Counted from the stretch's first letter, positions 1 through 9,429 are shown. The stretch is DNA of 33,201 nucleotides from Anaerolineae bacterium (GCA_030950085.1 JAUZRW010000165.1:1-33201); one strand, 5' to 3'. The notes: a model not told the origin generated them from the letters alone. Translations and numbers: made by a program.

Positions 1-525
1 GGGGAAGAAATCGGCATGATGGGTGGCAAACCAGATGATTTCATTCGTCGTCCACTACCTTGGGATGCTACCCCCGAAACAGGCGGCTTTACATCCGGCA
101 CGCCATGGCAAGCACTTGAAGAGGGCTTTGAATCGCGCACAATTGCTGGACAAATAGATGACCCTGATTCGTTATTAAGTCATTATCGCAATCTGATTCA
201 TTTGCGAAATGCCCATCCTGCGCTGCAATATGGCGCGACGATTCCTGTCGATTCGTCTTATCGGGCGGCATGGGGCTACTTGCGCTATATCGATGATGAA
301 ACATTACTCGTCGTTCTTAATCTTGATGACCGTGAAGCAGAAGATTACACCTTTGACATTGAAACCAGTCCATTCAGCGAATTTACCAGTGCCGAAGTGA
401 TTTTCAGCACCCATGATGCCGAAGCCAATTTGCCCATGCTCAATGAAAACGGCGGCTTTACGGACTACATCCCGATTGATGTACCTTTACCACCGTATAG
501 CTTGTATGTCATTCGATTACGGTAA
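1..525 (+). CDS. GH13 alpha-amylase-family glycosidase, C-terminal part (5' truncated by window)
   Basis: The frame is open from base 1 and ends at TAA 523-525, so this is the last ~174 residues of a larger enzyme. The segment begins GEEIGM, then has G-K-P-D and R-x-P-L-P-W-D. This matches the late part of the (beta/alpha)8 barrel of GH13 alpha-glucosidase/amylase/trehalose-synthase-type enzymes, where a YGEEIGM motif precedes an R-x-P-M-x-W-D loop. The phrase YRNLIHLRNAHPAL is the usual helix before the C-terminal all-beta domain, which fills the remaining ~100 residues. The family hydrolyses or rearranges alpha-glucosidic bonds. The catalytic residues and N terminus lie upstream of the window, so the exact substrate cannot be assigned. 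The ATG at 16 is an internal Met, not a start. Confidence 0.85.
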   Translation, partial: GEEIGMMGGKPDDFIRRPLPWDATPETGGFTSGTPWQALEEGFESRTIAGQIDDPDSLLSHYRNLIHLRNAHPALQYGATIPVDSSYRAAWGYLRYIDDETLLVVLNLDDREAEDYTFDIETSPFSEFTSAEVIFSTHDAEANLPMLNENGGFTDYIPIDVPLPPYSLYVIRLR

Positions 526-565
526 TGCACATTTTGGGGGCGAGTCAACGATTCGCCTTAATACG

Positions 566-1747
566 CTATGACTGATTGATTCGTTTTTGAGGCAGAAATG
601 CCAGCATAATTCCAATATTAGGCTGAATACCGTCAATCGTTTTTACGACTAAGCCCAATTTCTCTAGTTTCGAGATATCGTTTTGAACTGTCTTATCCGT
701 TTTGTCGGCATATGCTTCTGCAATGCGAGGCGAAATATAGCGAATTTCCGGTATATGAACCCCTTGCATACCTTCCGAAAAAAACTTATCTGACAAGTCA
801 AGAATGAGTTTGCGCCGTCGATTATCGACTAGACTCCCTTTTGTCTCCATGCGGAAGGTCTCAAAAATATAATCGCGCCATGATACTATCCTTTGCTGGG
901 CTTCAATTAGTTTGATTTGCATATCTAAATTATCGACAAAACCTTGCAAAGCGTATTGGATGAATGCCAAAATACCTTGTTCATCTTTACTAGAAAGTGC
1001 CAGATAGCGATAATATTCACTCCGCGTCTCGTTATAATGATTACTGAGCAAATGGGCAGATGTTGTCGGGATACCTGCCGATAAGAGAATTTGGAATTCA
1101 ACCAAACGGGCTGTTCGTCCATTGCCATCAGCAAAGGGGTGTATCCAAGCAATGTGCAAATGGGCAATAATGGCTTTCAGGATACCCAAAACGGCAGGTT
1201 TAGTAATACCTGTGAAGTCATTCAAAAATTTGCAGGTTTCTTCCAGTAGATAACTCAAATCTTCAGGAGGTGCACCCAAATAACGAGCCACAGTGACATT
1301 GTGCTGTCGTATTTCACCGGGTATCACATCTTCTTCTAGGGGTAAATTTTGCAGTACGAGCCGATTGTACTCTTTTATCTCATCAACGGATAACTCAAAT
1401 TCACTAGCTTCAAGTGTTTTTTGTCCGATTAAGTTGTACGCTTCCAAAACATTGTCAATTTCGAGTCCCAAATATTCTTTAGAAGATGGCAATTTCAGTT
1501 TGCCTTCTAAGCGTTGTTTGACTTCTTCTTCTGTCAGAGTGTTGCCCTCGATTGTTGTTGTACTATAGACACCTTTTGTCAGGAAAACAGTGTGTAAAAG
1601 TAGCGCCAGTTTCGGTTGCAACAAGACACCTGCTACATGCTCACATTTTGCCGCCGCTTCACCGAGTAACAACCACAACTTGTAATCTGCTTGTTGTAAG
1701 TCAATCTTAAAATTTATCCAACTATGTGTCTTTTGATATGTCCGCAT
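566..1747 (-). CDS. Fic family protein (AMPylation domain, N-terminal inhibitory helix, C-terminal winged helix)
   Basis: This 393-aa protein carries the Fic signature HPFADGNGRTAR at residues 203-214. The His is the catalytic base, and the D-G-N-G-R loop binds the nucleotide phosphates and metal. The N-terminal Fic_N-like region contains T63-T-T-I-E67-G-N, which fits the [ST]xxxE[GN] inhibitory motif; its Glu normally pushes the ATP gamma-phosphate out of position (class II, self-inhibited Fic). Residues ~300-390 look like a winged-helix DNA-binding domain. Family members transfer AMP, or other phosphate-containing groups, onto target protein hydroxyls. The gene is monocistronic, with a good extended -10 box upstream (1794-1802). 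No antitoxin partner is adjacent, as expected when the inhibitory helix is built in. The target is unknown. Confidence 0.9.
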   Translation of the reverse strand: MRTYQKTHSWINFKIDLQQADYKLWLLLGEAAAKCEHVAGVLLQPKLALLLHTVFLTKGVYSTTTIEGNTLTEEEVKQRLEGKLKLPSSKEYLGLEIDNVLEAYNLIGQKTLEASEFELSVDEIKEYNRLVLQNLPLEEDVIPGEIRQHNVTVARYLGAPPEDLSYLLEETCKFLNDFTGITKPAVLGILKAIIAHLHIAWIHPFADGNGRTARLVEFQILLSAGIPTTSAHLLSNHYNETRSEYYRYLALSSKDEQGILAFIQYALQGFVDNLDMQIKLIEAQQRIVSWRDYIFETFRMETKGSLVDNRRRKLILDLSDKFFSEGMQGVHIPEIRYISPRIAEAYADKTDKTVQNDISKLEKLGLVVKTIDGIQPNIGIMLAFLPQKRINQS

Positions 1748-1793
1748 TTTTGTCCCTATTTATGTCAAAAAACTTTGCCAGCTTCTTGGATTA

Positions 1794-1802
1794 ATTATAG
1801 CA
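1794..1802 (-). promoter_or_regulatory. Extended -10 promoter (TGC-TATAAT) for the Fic gene
   Basis: Read on the minus strand, TGC TATAAT lies about 47-55 nt upstream of the Fic start codon. It is a consensus sigma70-type extended -10; no clear -35 is seen. The same TGCTATAAT string recurs before other genes in the window. Confidence 0.5.
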
Positions 1803-1954
1803 TGATTTTATCCATGAGAAATTGTAAATATTGCGGTAAGAAATGCCTGATTAATTTGAAAAATTGCTTTCAACATTTTCAAATTGCAACAAAGTGCAAC
1901 TCTTTAAGCAGTACAATCTCGATTATAATTTCAACATAAGCAATTTGGTTTGTT

Positions 1955-1963
1955 TGCTATTAT
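1955..1963 (+). promoter_or_regulatory. Extended -10 promoter (TGC-TATTAT) for the phosphohexomutase
   Basis: TGC TATTAT lies ~55 nt before the ATG at 2018. A Shine-Dalgarno AAAGGA at 2006-2011 sits 6 nt before that ATG and supports the start. Confidence 0.45.
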
Positions 1964-2017
1964 GACAACTTATCAATATGAAGTTGAAAATGGATTTCAT
2001 CTAACAAAGGATAACAA

Positions 2018-3454
2018 ATGATTAGTTTTGGTACGGACGGATGGCGGGCTGTCATCGCGGATACCTTTACCTTCGCTAACTTACGCCTCGTGGCACAAGC
2101 TGTCGCGGATTCGATATTGGCGCAACATAAAGGCATAGACGCGCCAGAAGTGGTGATTGGCTATGATACGCGCTTCCTCTCAGACCGTTTTGCCATAGAA
2201 ACAGCTCGTGTGATGGCTGGCAATGGGATTATTGCATGGCTTTCACGGGCTGATGCGCCAACACCTGCGATTTCTTACAATGTGATTGATAAAAAAGCCG
2301 CCGCCGGAATCGTCATCACGGCGAGTCACAACGCACCGCGCTATAACGGCTTCAAACTTAAGGCATCGTATGGCGGCAGTGCCACAAAAGAACAAGCCTC
2401 ACTCGTTGAGCATTACTTGAGAGTCATTGAGCAAGAGGGGCGTGGCGCGCACATTCTGGATTATCAAGAAGCGATGGACTCGAAGCTAATTCGGCGCTTT
2501 GACCCCACATGGATTTATTATCAACATCTGAGCGAATTTATCGACTTGGATAAAATCAGTGACCGCGAACTCACCATTGTCACTGATGCAATGTATGGCT
2601 CAGGACGCGGTTCACTGAATATGATGTTATCACGCACTCGTACCCGTGTGACAGAAATTCGTGGCGATATGAATCCGGGTTTTGGAGGGATTCATCCTGA
2701 ACCGATTGTGCAACATCTCACAGAATTAAGTGCTGCAATTCAGCGCGTTCATGCTGATGTCGGCTTGGCAACTGATGGTGATGCTGACCGTATTGGCGCA
2801 GTGGATGCACAGGGTAATTTTGTTGACCCCCATACTATTTTTGCGCTTGTATTGCGTCATCTGGTTGAGAATAAAGGGATGACAGGGGAAGTCGTCAAAA
2901 CGATTTCGACCACATTTATGATAGACAATATGGCGGCAGAATATGGTTTGACGCTTCATGAAACACCTGTGGGCTTCAATCACATTGCCGATTTGATGAT
3001 GCAGCGCGATGTCCTCATCGGTGGCGAAGAAAGTGGCGGTATCAGTGTGAAAGGTCATATTCCTGAAGGCGATGGTATCCTCATGGGCTTGTTGCTTTTG
3101 GAAGTGATGGCTTATCATAATGCGCCACTGCATGAGATTGTTGCCGATTTACAGCAAACGTATGGACCCACCTGTTATGCGCGGAACGATGTTCGTTTAT
3201 CGACACTTCTTGCCAAAAAAGAGATTGTCAGCCTGTTAGAGAGTCAAGCACCTGCTACTCTTGCAGGTGAAGCAGTCGTGCGTGTGAATACTATGGATGG
3301 AATCAAGTTCTATCTGGCGGATAATAGCTGGTTGTTGATTCGTCCGAGTGGCACAGAACCCGTTTTGCGGATTTATGCCGAAGCACGCACCAATGCGATG
3401 GTGTCAGCGATGCTCAAAGAAGGCGGTGACTTGGGTCAGAAAATTGTCGGGTAA
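2018..3454 (+). CDS. Phosphoglucomutase/phosphomannomutase family protein
   Basis: This 478-aa protein has the full four-domain alpha-D-phosphohexomutase layout. The catalytic phosphoserine loop TASHNAPRYNGFK has Ser103 as the phosphate carrier. The metal loop D253-G-D-A-D257-R binds Mg2+. The sugar-binding loop is GGEESGG, and the C-terminal phosphate-binding loop is RPSGTEPVLRIYAEA. It interconverts 6- and 1-phosphates of glucose and/or mannose, feeding nucleotide-sugar and glycogen metabolism. That fits the GH13 enzyme upstream and the RmlA nucleotidyltransferase at 17 kb, though they are not in one operon. The length is typical of the bacterial PGM/PMM group. GlmM is less likely because its usual catalytic-loop context and length differ, but sequence reading alone cannot settle the sugar specificity. 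AAAGGA 6 nt upstream supports the ATG. Confidence 0.93.
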   Translation: MISFGTDGWRAVIADTFTFANLRLVAQAVADSILAQHKGIDAPEVVIGYDTRFLSDRFAIETARVMAGNGIIAWLSRADAPTPAISYNVIDKKAAAGIVITASHNAPRYNGFKLKASYGGSATKEQASLVEHYLRVIEQEGRGAHILDYQEAMDSKLIRRFDPTWIYYQHLSEFIDLDKISDRELTIVTDAMYGSGRGSLNMMLSRTRTRVTEIRGDMNPGFGGIHPEPIVQHLTELSAAIQRVHADVGLATDGDADRIGAVDAQGNFVDPHTIFALVLRHLVENKGMTGEVVKTISTTFMIDNMAAEYGLTLHETPVGFNHIADLMMQRDVLIGGEESGGISVKGHIPEGDGILMGLLLLEVMAYHNAPLHEIVADLQQTYGPTCYARNDVRLSTLLAKKEIVSLLESQAPATLAGEAVVRVNTMDGIKFYLADNSWLLIRPSGTEPVLRIYAEARTNAMVSAMLKEGGDLGQKIVG

Positions 3455-3531
3455 TGTTGTGTTTAGGGCAAGACAGACCTATCTTGCCCAAAGATATCTC
3501 ATGCAAATGTGATGCAATACGCTTGCGACCA

Positions 3532-4785
3532 TCATTTGCCCGATGATAATCGCCGTAAGATTCCAAACCAGAAAGGTGCGCCTTGTGCAATAGCAATCAT
3601 GGTTGCACCCAAGCCAATGATTTTCGCCAGCCACAATACGAACCAGCCGCTATAATTTCCGGGTATGAAGTTCCACAAGTAACGCGCATTGCCGACACGG
3701 GCATCTGTCGCTTCGTCAGCATCGCCTAAGCCCTCAAAACTCCAACCGAGTGGCAAGCGTAACTCGGACAAATCTTGGGCGGTTGCACTAGCCGCAGCGA
3801 ATGATTCTGCTAGAGTAGCCACGGCATCACTTTGCTGGCTTGTATCTGTGCCACCGTCTGTTGTGTCGTCAATTTGTGTTTGTGCCGTATCGACCTGTGC
3901 TTGTAAATCAGCAATATTGACCTGTTCTGCGGCAATGGTGAGAGCGTCACGTAAAGCAGGGTCATTCCACAAACTTTGTGCCATAAATAGCGAATCGACA
4001 TTCAGCACAACCGCAATTAGCAAGCCAATACCGAGTGACCAATATTGCATGGTCGTCTGGAAGGCAGTAGAAGCGCGGCTCATGCCATTATCGAACCATT
4101 GACCAATTTTCGCCTCAGCTTCTTCTAAACTTTTTGATGTCGCTAAGATAGTCGATAGGGCATTTCTCAGGTATGGGTTTTTGACTTTGCGTAAGCCGGC
4201 CATTAGTGCAATATTGGAGTCTGGTTCTAAGCCAAGTTCGGCAATTTCGCTGTCAATATCTGCCAGAACCTCTACTAGACCTTGCCGATAGGCCTCATCT
4301 TCAAAGCCGGCAATATATTTACGCAGTCTATCAACCCCTTCGCCAGTCGTGGTAATTTGGTTGACCAACAAGCGCAGCCGTCGTCGTTCTTCGCCGGATG
4401 GCATCCCGTCAATCACATTAAGCAATGCGCCAAATAATTCTTGGTCACTATCGACGCGAATAATATTCAACAAAACATTGGTGAAGTTTTGCGGTGCAAT
4501 CCATGTCACATTTTTGAGGGTATTTGTAATAATGGCTTCGACCTGTTCATCATCAAGGCGTTGGTCAGGCAAAACCATATTGCTTTCAACCATATCGACC
4601 AACGGATGGGACAACACTTTTGCCAGAATTTCTTTATCTTTAACCAACTGCTCAATACCATCTCGCAGATGTCTGGCGCGGAGTTTTAGAGAATTAGCAA
4701 TCACAGCGTTGATTTGGGTGACAAGGATACTGAGTAAGCTGTAAATAAATACCATGCCAATCAATACTTCAAGAATAGGTGACAT
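3532..4785 (-). CDS. Conserved hypothetical membrane protein (three predicted membrane segments)
   Basis: I do not recognise a named family for this 417-aa protein. A hydrophobic segment spans ~5-27 (LEVLIGMVFIYSLLSILV). A second spans ~248-270 (SLGIGLLIAVVLNVDSLFMA), and a third lies at the C terminus ~378-405, ending in the run GAPFWFGILRRL. That APFWF tail near the last membrane helix recurs in uncharacterised bacterial membrane proteins of similar size, as I recall. Between the first two segments is a ~215-residue charged, mostly helical region. Between the second and third is a low-complexity Q/D/T-rich stretch (~290-345) that looks flexible and possibly coiled-coil. The start has GAGGA ~5 nt upstream, with a possible TGG-CATAAT -10 (4817-4825, minus). 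It is convergent with the phosphohexomutase. Confidence 0.75.
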   Translation of the reverse strand: MSPILEVLIGMVFIYSLLSILVTQINAVIANSLKLRARHLRDGIEQLVKDKEILAKVLSHPLVDMVESNMVLPDQRLDDEQVEAIITNTLKNVTWIAPQNFTNVLLNIIRVDSDQELFGALLNVIDGMPSGEERRRLRLLVNQITTTGEGVDRLRKYIAGFEDEAYRQGLVEVLADIDSEIAELGLEPDSNIALMAGLRKVKNPYLRNALSTILATSKSLEEAEAKIGQWFDNGMSRASTAFQTTMQYWSLGIGLLIAVVLNVDSLFMAQSLWNDPALRDALTIAAEQVNIADLQAQVDTAQTQIDDTTDGGTDTSQQSDAVATLAESFAAASATAQDLSELRLPLGWSFEGLGDADEATDARVGNARYLWNFIPGNYSGWFVLWLAKIIGLGATMIAIAQGAPFWFGILRRLSSGK

Positions 4786-4960
4786 ATATCCTCACTTTAA
4801 TAATGAGCCAATTTCGATTATGCCATAATTGTAGTGTGAGAATGTGGATGGGGCAAACAATTGAATTCAATCGAAACGGCACTTTGAGACAATTCCTTGA
4901 CACGCCACGTATCGACTGAAATAATCTGCACGATTATTCCGCGTTTATTCGATTGATACC

Positions 4961-6856
4961 ATGCAACAAAAAACACGCCAAACTCGCCTTGCCACAGGTA
5001 CAATGACGCTATTATTGATTGCCGCAAGTCGCCTATTACTGTTGGCAGACTTATCATTTGACCATGACGAGGTATGGTCAATCTGGCAAACTTTCGGCTC
5101 ACCACAAGAGATTATCGCTCGCACACCCTTTGATTGGTCGCCACTCTTTTATCTCACGCTGGGGGCATGGCGATTGCTTGTCGGGATTCGTCCGATAGCT
5201 TTGCGACTGTCATCGGTACTCGCCTTCATGCTGAGTGTGGCACTGACGTATCATCTCGCCCGAAAATTATTTCATAGCGAACGGGCGGCTTGGTTAAGCA
5301 TGTTAGCCTATGCCGGCTTGGGCTATGTGGTGTATTTGAGTGTGTTATTGCGTGCTTATGCAGTGGTCATGATGTTGCTGCCACTTGGCTTGATTCTAGT
5401 GCTGCGTTATTTTGAGCGCCCGGCAATCAAACGGGGAATAGTCTTAGGCTTGTTGATGGCGACTATGTTTTACCTGACATTATCAGCCGTTTTCGCCTTT
5501 TTGGTGCTAGGTATGTTTTCGCTATTTCTGTATCCGCGCAACATTTGGCGTTGGTGGCTTCCGAGTATGACAGCGTTTATCAGCGCCGCAGTCGAGATTC
5601 AGGGCAAAATCGGCATGGTTGCTACTCGTACTGCTGTTGAACTGAACCTGATATTACCGCCTCTACCGCAAGCCTTCATTGAAATTTATCAGGATTATCT
5701 CGGCGCAGCATTTTGGGTATGGGCCGCGTTGATTTTACTCGCTACTGTGATGATTATTATTAACAGAACTATCATGCCGCAAAGTGATGAAAAACTCAAA
5801 ACGGGCGCACACATGGGTACGCCCCTACGTAGGGATGTTATTTTCAGAGGGAAATCTGGTGTAACTCATTATGCCCAAAAGATGGTTTTTCTTGTGATTG
5901 TGATGTGGATAGTCTTGAGTCCGTTGCTGTTGTATGCCGTTCATTCGCGGACAAATTTTTTCGGCGCACGCTACTCTTGGTGGATTGCGTTAGGCATTGC
6001 CCTCTGGATAGGATATGGATTGTCGCGTTTGCCCAAAATAGCGTCAACTATTGTCGGCATTGTCTTGATTGCACTGTTGTTTACGCCACAAGATATCGCG
6101 TCTTATAAGGAGCGCAGTCCTGTTTTTGAGCAAAATTTCGCTTGGCTGGCAGAACATCTTCAACCCGGTGATGTGGTCATGATTGACCCTGAGTGTTCTT
6201 GTGGGCGCTTAGAGCAGTGGGATTATTATATGCGTGTTTACTTTCAGAATGATGTGCGTCTGATAAGCGAAGTAAGCAATGACTATCAACGTATCTGGTA
6301 TGTGCGAACCAGTGGGCAAGAAGATGATACGCTGTTTGCTGATGTACAAGCCCGTCGTGCGCCGGGAGCATTTAGCGGCACGCCCGATTTTTTCTTCCAA
6401 TTGTATAGTTTGCCGCCTGATGTTGAAGGCACTCTCTTTGAAAATAATGTACGTTTTCATGGCGCGGAAGTGCTAGATGATGATGGTATTGAAACAGCGC
6501 AAGTTCTACGTCCAGAAGGCAGCACAATTCGGCTTCGCTTGTGGTGGTCAATTGATGCACCATTAGCGCAAGAATACAGTGTCGGTGTACAGGTTATCAA
6601 TAAACGGACAGGCGATTTATTGACACAATCCGATGGTGCGCCACAAGCCATCCACTTGAATCCTTTCAATACGGGGGAACTCCCAGTAAGCATGTTGGCA
6701 TGGCAACCTAATATCTTTTATATAGAAGAACGCACACTGGAAATTCCGTTTAGGTTACGACGCGAAGCCTTTACTGTTTATCTAACAGTGTATGATTGGC
6801 GCGATGGCAGCCGCTTTGCTGCTGAGGGTGTCAATGCAGATAATCTATGCCTATGA
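4961..6856 (+). CDS. GT39/ArnT-like membrane glycosyltransferase
   Basis: This is a 631-aa polytopic protein. The first helix is followed by the luminal/extracytoplasmic motif F-D-H-D-E-V-W-S, matching the conserved D-E pair of GT-C fold glycosyltransferases (PMT/ArnT, GT39). About ten hydrophobic segments follow to ~residue 385, then a ~245-residue soluble C-terminal domain. Family members move a sugar from a polyprenyl-phosphate donor to protein or lipid outside the membrane; donor and acceptor cannot be named here. Oddity: codons 281-292 (TGAHMGTPLRRD) come from a dispersed palindromic repeat (5801-5835) lying in frame within a cytoplasm/loop segment between membrane helices. No strong Shine-Dalgarno precedes ATG 4961; the in-frame ATG at 5003 is an alternative start. 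It ends at 6856, with no gap to the convergent gene starting at 6857. Confidence 0.8.
   Translation: MQQKTRQTRLATGTMTLLLIAASRLLLLADLSFDHDEVWSIWQTFGSPQEIIARTPFDWSPLFYLTLGAWRLLVGIRPIALRLSSVLAFMLSVALTYHLARKLFHSERAAWLSMLAYAGLGYVVYLSVLLRAYAVVMMLLPLGLILVLRYFERPAIKRGIVLGLLMATMFYLTLSAVFAFLVLGMFSLFLYPRNIWRWWLPSMTAFISAAVEIQGKIGMVATRTAVELNLILPPLPQAFIEIYQDYLGAAFWVWAALILLATVMIIINRTIMPQSDEKLKTGAHMGTPLRRDVIFRGKSGVTHYAQKMVFLVIVMWIVLSPLLLYAVHSRTNFFGARYSWWIALGIALWIGYGLSRLPKIASTIVGIVLIALLFTPQDIASYKERSPVFEQNFAWLAEHLQPGDVVMIDPECSCGRLEQWDYYMRVYFQNDVRLISEVSNDYQRIWYVRTSGQEDDTLFADVQARRAPGAFSGTPDFFFQLYSLPPDVEGTLFENNVRFHGAEVLDDDGIETAQVLRPEGSTIRLRLWWSIDAPLAQEYSVGVQVINKRTGDLLTQSDGAPQAIHLNPFNTGELPVSMLAWQPNIFYIEERTLEIPFRLRREAFTVYLTVYDWRDGSRFAAEGVNADNLCL
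5801..5835. repeat. Dispersed palindromic repeat, family A, inside the GT39 gene
   Basis: GGGCGCA...GCCCCTACG palindrome, closely matching the intergenic copy at 20962-20990 and related to those at 16779, 20088, 27995 and 31103. It is in frame and contributes residues ~281-292 of the glycosyltransferase. Confidence 0.7.
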
Positions 6857-8650
6857 TTATTGGGCATATCTCTTGACTAACGCTTCATGGACACGATTGG
6901 TCACGCGCAAAACAGCTTCAGGATTGTGTTCGCCGAGTGTTCCCCCTTCATCAAGGAAGGCATCGCGTAAAATTTGCCCCCAATTGCCGGTACTACGGCG
7001 CGTTGGGTCAGCGATATATTCTTCTGGAGTTTGTGCGACACGACCACTCGGCGGAACAAGCATCCGACTGATACTCATGTAGACATCATCAATATCACGC
7101 GGACTAATCGCCGGAAAATCAATCAGAGTACGGTGCATGTGCAGACGTTTCATCTCATAAAATTCTGCGAGAGTCATTTTTTTGCCACTCGCGGTCTCGA
7201 TACGAATATCCGACCCTTCACGGTCAGAACAATCTTGTAGCTCTTGATATTTCGCTGTCGTCAAGGGACCGATTAAATCCCATAAATCGTCATCTTGCCT
7301 CATGGGTTCTAAATCTGTGCCATATTTACGATAATAATTCTCAACCAGAACGTGCGTAAACTCAAAATCTGCGAGGACAGCAGCTTGGCGTGAGGCACTG
7401 ATATTGATAGGCATTCCAGTCGATTCTATCGTGCAAATACGCTTATTTGTTCCCAAATCAGGGCGCACACGTCCAATCGGGTTGTGCATCACAGAGATAT
7501 CTTCACCAAGACCACTTTCACACAGCAAACCACGAATAGCAGCGTTGGCGCGTTCTACTTTGAGCAAGTTGCCGTAGCGTTCCAAACCATCATCAGATAG
7601 ATGCGGTGTTAAAGGCAATTCAAGATATCGTCCGGTGACGGTGGTGCTGCGGATGTATTCACGGGTGCAAAGCAATTCAGGGTCGCATGTCCCATTGACG
7701 AAGGGTCCCCCTTTGAGAAATGCTGCATTTGCAATCGCTGTGGCGCTTCGTAGCATGGTATAGAATGTAAATAAACCTAACGCCTCGCTACGTCCAGCAA
7801 TATCGAGATGAATATGGCAGCCTTGCATCCGAAAAATTTGGACAACATTGGCATTGGCATCCATATGATAACGCTGACGGGCAACATCCATTGCTTCGAC
7901 ATATTGTGGAAAATGGGCATTCACTTCGCGCATGACATCCACGGCAGTGTGGACTTTCGCGTTATCCGTGAGCTTAAAATCACTCAAAACAGGATAGGCA
8001 GACATAATCGCGGTATATAATCCGCTTGCCTGACTCGCGCCAATCAGCGATTTCATGATACTTTCTATGGCATGGCGAGTCCGATGATAACCAATACCGG
8101 GTGCCACATGCACTTCGACTTGGTACATACACGCCTCACGGTCAACGGTGGGTGTTATGCCGAGTGTCCGCGCATAGGTGCGATAGACATCTGAAAACTT
8201 CAATACATCTTCTTCTGTCGGCATTGTGCCATCGGGATAATACAGCCCTAATTCGAGTTCTGCTCCTAGCGCCCGTAGTTCAGTCGTCGGATTATGGCTT
8301 TCATGCAGGTTTCGATGATTTACACTAGGATTGAAATTATAGGGAACGGCTGCTTGTAAAGCGGTTTTCTCGTCTCGATAGCGTTTGCTGACAAAACTAG
8401 CGAGAATATGCTGCTGACCATTGATGTTACCTAAGATGACATTGCCTTTATCCGATTCGGGATAGAGTATCGAGATGGGGGTGTCGGTTGCTTCTGAGAG
8501 GTCTTCAAGGAAGAGTTCGTCGTCAGTCGATTCGTTTGCGAGTTGTTTCAGCTTATCGTTAAAACGCCGTTTTTGCTGCTCGATAACTTGCCACGAAATC
8601 TGCTGACTGTAAGCCTCAACCTCATCATTAGAGGGTAGCGAGTCACTCAT
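6857..8650 (-). CDS. Glutamate-cysteine ligase (GCS2)-like carboxylate-amine ligase
   Basis: This 597-aa soluble protein shows features of the GCS2 / carboxylate-amine ligase group (glutamine-synthetase fold). The acidic strand is G-A-E131-L-E133-L-G-L, and a second strand is M-Y-Q-V-E179-V-H-V-A-P. The H-x-H strand is Q-G-C-H279-I-H281-L-D, and ~RVRPDLGTNKRICTIES follows. In this fold such E and H residues ligate Mg2+ around ATP. The family joins an amino acid amine to a carboxylate via an acyl-phosphate; GshA/YbdK-type enzymes make gamma-glutamylcysteine or related amides. An extra ~120-residue N-terminal region precedes the core, and the protein is longer than YbdK-type members. The true substrate is unknown. 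It is convergent with and directly abuts the GT39 gene; the stop codons touch. A weak AGGGA lies ~10 nt before the ATG. Confidence 0.6.
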   Translation of the reverse strand: MSDSLPSNDEVEAYSQQISWQVIEQQKRRFNDKLKQLANESTDDELFLEDLSEATDTPISILYPESDKGNVILGNINGQQHILASFVSKRYRDEKTALQAAVPYNFNPSVNHRNLHESHNPTTELRALGAELELGLYYPDGTMPTEEDVLKFSDVYRTYARTLGITPTVDREACMYQVEVHVAPGIGYHRTRHAIESIMKSLIGASQASGLYTAIMSAYPVLSDFKLTDNAKVHTAVDVMREVNAHFPQYVEAMDVARQRYHMDANANVVQIFRMQGCHIHLDIAGRSEALGLFTFYTMLRSATAIANAAFLKGGPFVNGTCDPELLCTREYIRSTTVTGRYLELPLTPHLSDDGLERYGNLLKVERANAAIRGLLCESGLGEDISVMHNPIGRVRPDLGTNKRICTIESTGMPINISASRQAAVLADFEFTHVLVENYYRKYGTDLEPMRQDDDLWDLIGPLTTAKYQELQDCSDREGSDIRIETASGKKMTLAEFYEMKRLHMHRTLIDFPAISPRDIDDVYMSISRMLVPPSGRVAQTPEEYIADPTRRSTGNWGQILRDAFLDEGGTLGEHNPEAVLRVTNRVHEALVKRYAQ

Positions 8651-8769
8651 ATGATTTTCCCTGCGTGTGTGTACCTTAATGAAAGTTGCCTTAATTTTGA
8701 TTCATTGTCACACATGGCGCAAGTGGGAAATCTGCACAAGGCTTCTTTGGTGGATTGCACGAGGAAGAG

Positions 8770-9429
8770 CTAATCACCTTCTAGCATTTTCGCAACAGAT
8801 TTGAATGTGGCACCCGGACCCGGTAGATTTTCTTGCCACAAGGTTGGTACATGAATTTTCAAGTCCGACATTTGGGCAACGGCGTATTCATCTTCAAATT
8901 CTTGTGGCACAAAAGTTTTCTTATCATTCAACAAATAAAAGCGGCATTCCTCTTTAATCGAGTCGATAATCCAATATTCGGGTACATCGGCTTGCTCATA
9001 CTCATGGAACTTTTCGCCATAATCGCGTGCAGCACTTTCTAGTGACACAACTTCAATCACAATATTTGCTGCTCCATCCATATAAGTCTTTTGAAGATTC
9101 TTTTGATTTTCACCGAGAATAACTTGTATATCAGGTTCACGGCTACGACGTTTCTTTTTACCCTCTTGCTCATACTCATAGCGCATAACGAAGGGTTCTT
9201 GGCGTACATCTCCAATTGGACGTAATTCTAAGTAAGCCTCAATCAAGCGAGTCAGGTAACGTGTTAGCCTGTCATGTTTCTCATGTACGGGTGACATCTT
9301 GATAACCGTCCCATCAATCCATTCACAGAAATCCTCTGCATAATCACGCATATAGACATCTTCTGGCACATCAAAAGCGATAATTTTCCCTGTGGCATTG
9401 ACGATTATCGGCATTTCTACAGTCACCAT
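8770..9429 (-). CDS. Uma2 family (DUF820) putative endonuclease
   Basis: This 219-aa protein has the Uma2 hallmarks: R-E-P-D100 followed by strand I-Q-V-I, then N-I-V-I-E126-V-V-S, and a downstream helix Y-x-x-K140-F-x-E-Y with V-P-E-Y-W-I-I-D. D100 and E126 are the expected PD-(D/E)xK metal ligands. Uma2 proteins are abundant in Cyanobacteria and Chloroflexota, are usually single genes, and have no settled cellular role despite their nuclease-like fold. A basic KKKRRSR patch just before D100 could bind nucleic acid. GAGGA lies ~8 nt before the ATG. It stands alone between the ligase-like gene and icd. Confidence 0.88.
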   Translation of the reverse strand: MVTVEMPIIVNATGKIIAFDVPEDVYMRDYAEDFCEWIDGTVIKMSPVHEKHDRLTRYLTRLIEAYLELRPIGDVRQEPFVMRYEYEQEGKKKRRSREPDIQVILGENQKNLQKTYMDGAANIVIEVVSLESAARDYGEKFHEYEQADVPEYWIIDSIKEECRFYLLNDKKTFVPQEFEDEYAVAQMSDLKIHVPTLWQENLPGPGATFKSVAKMLEGD

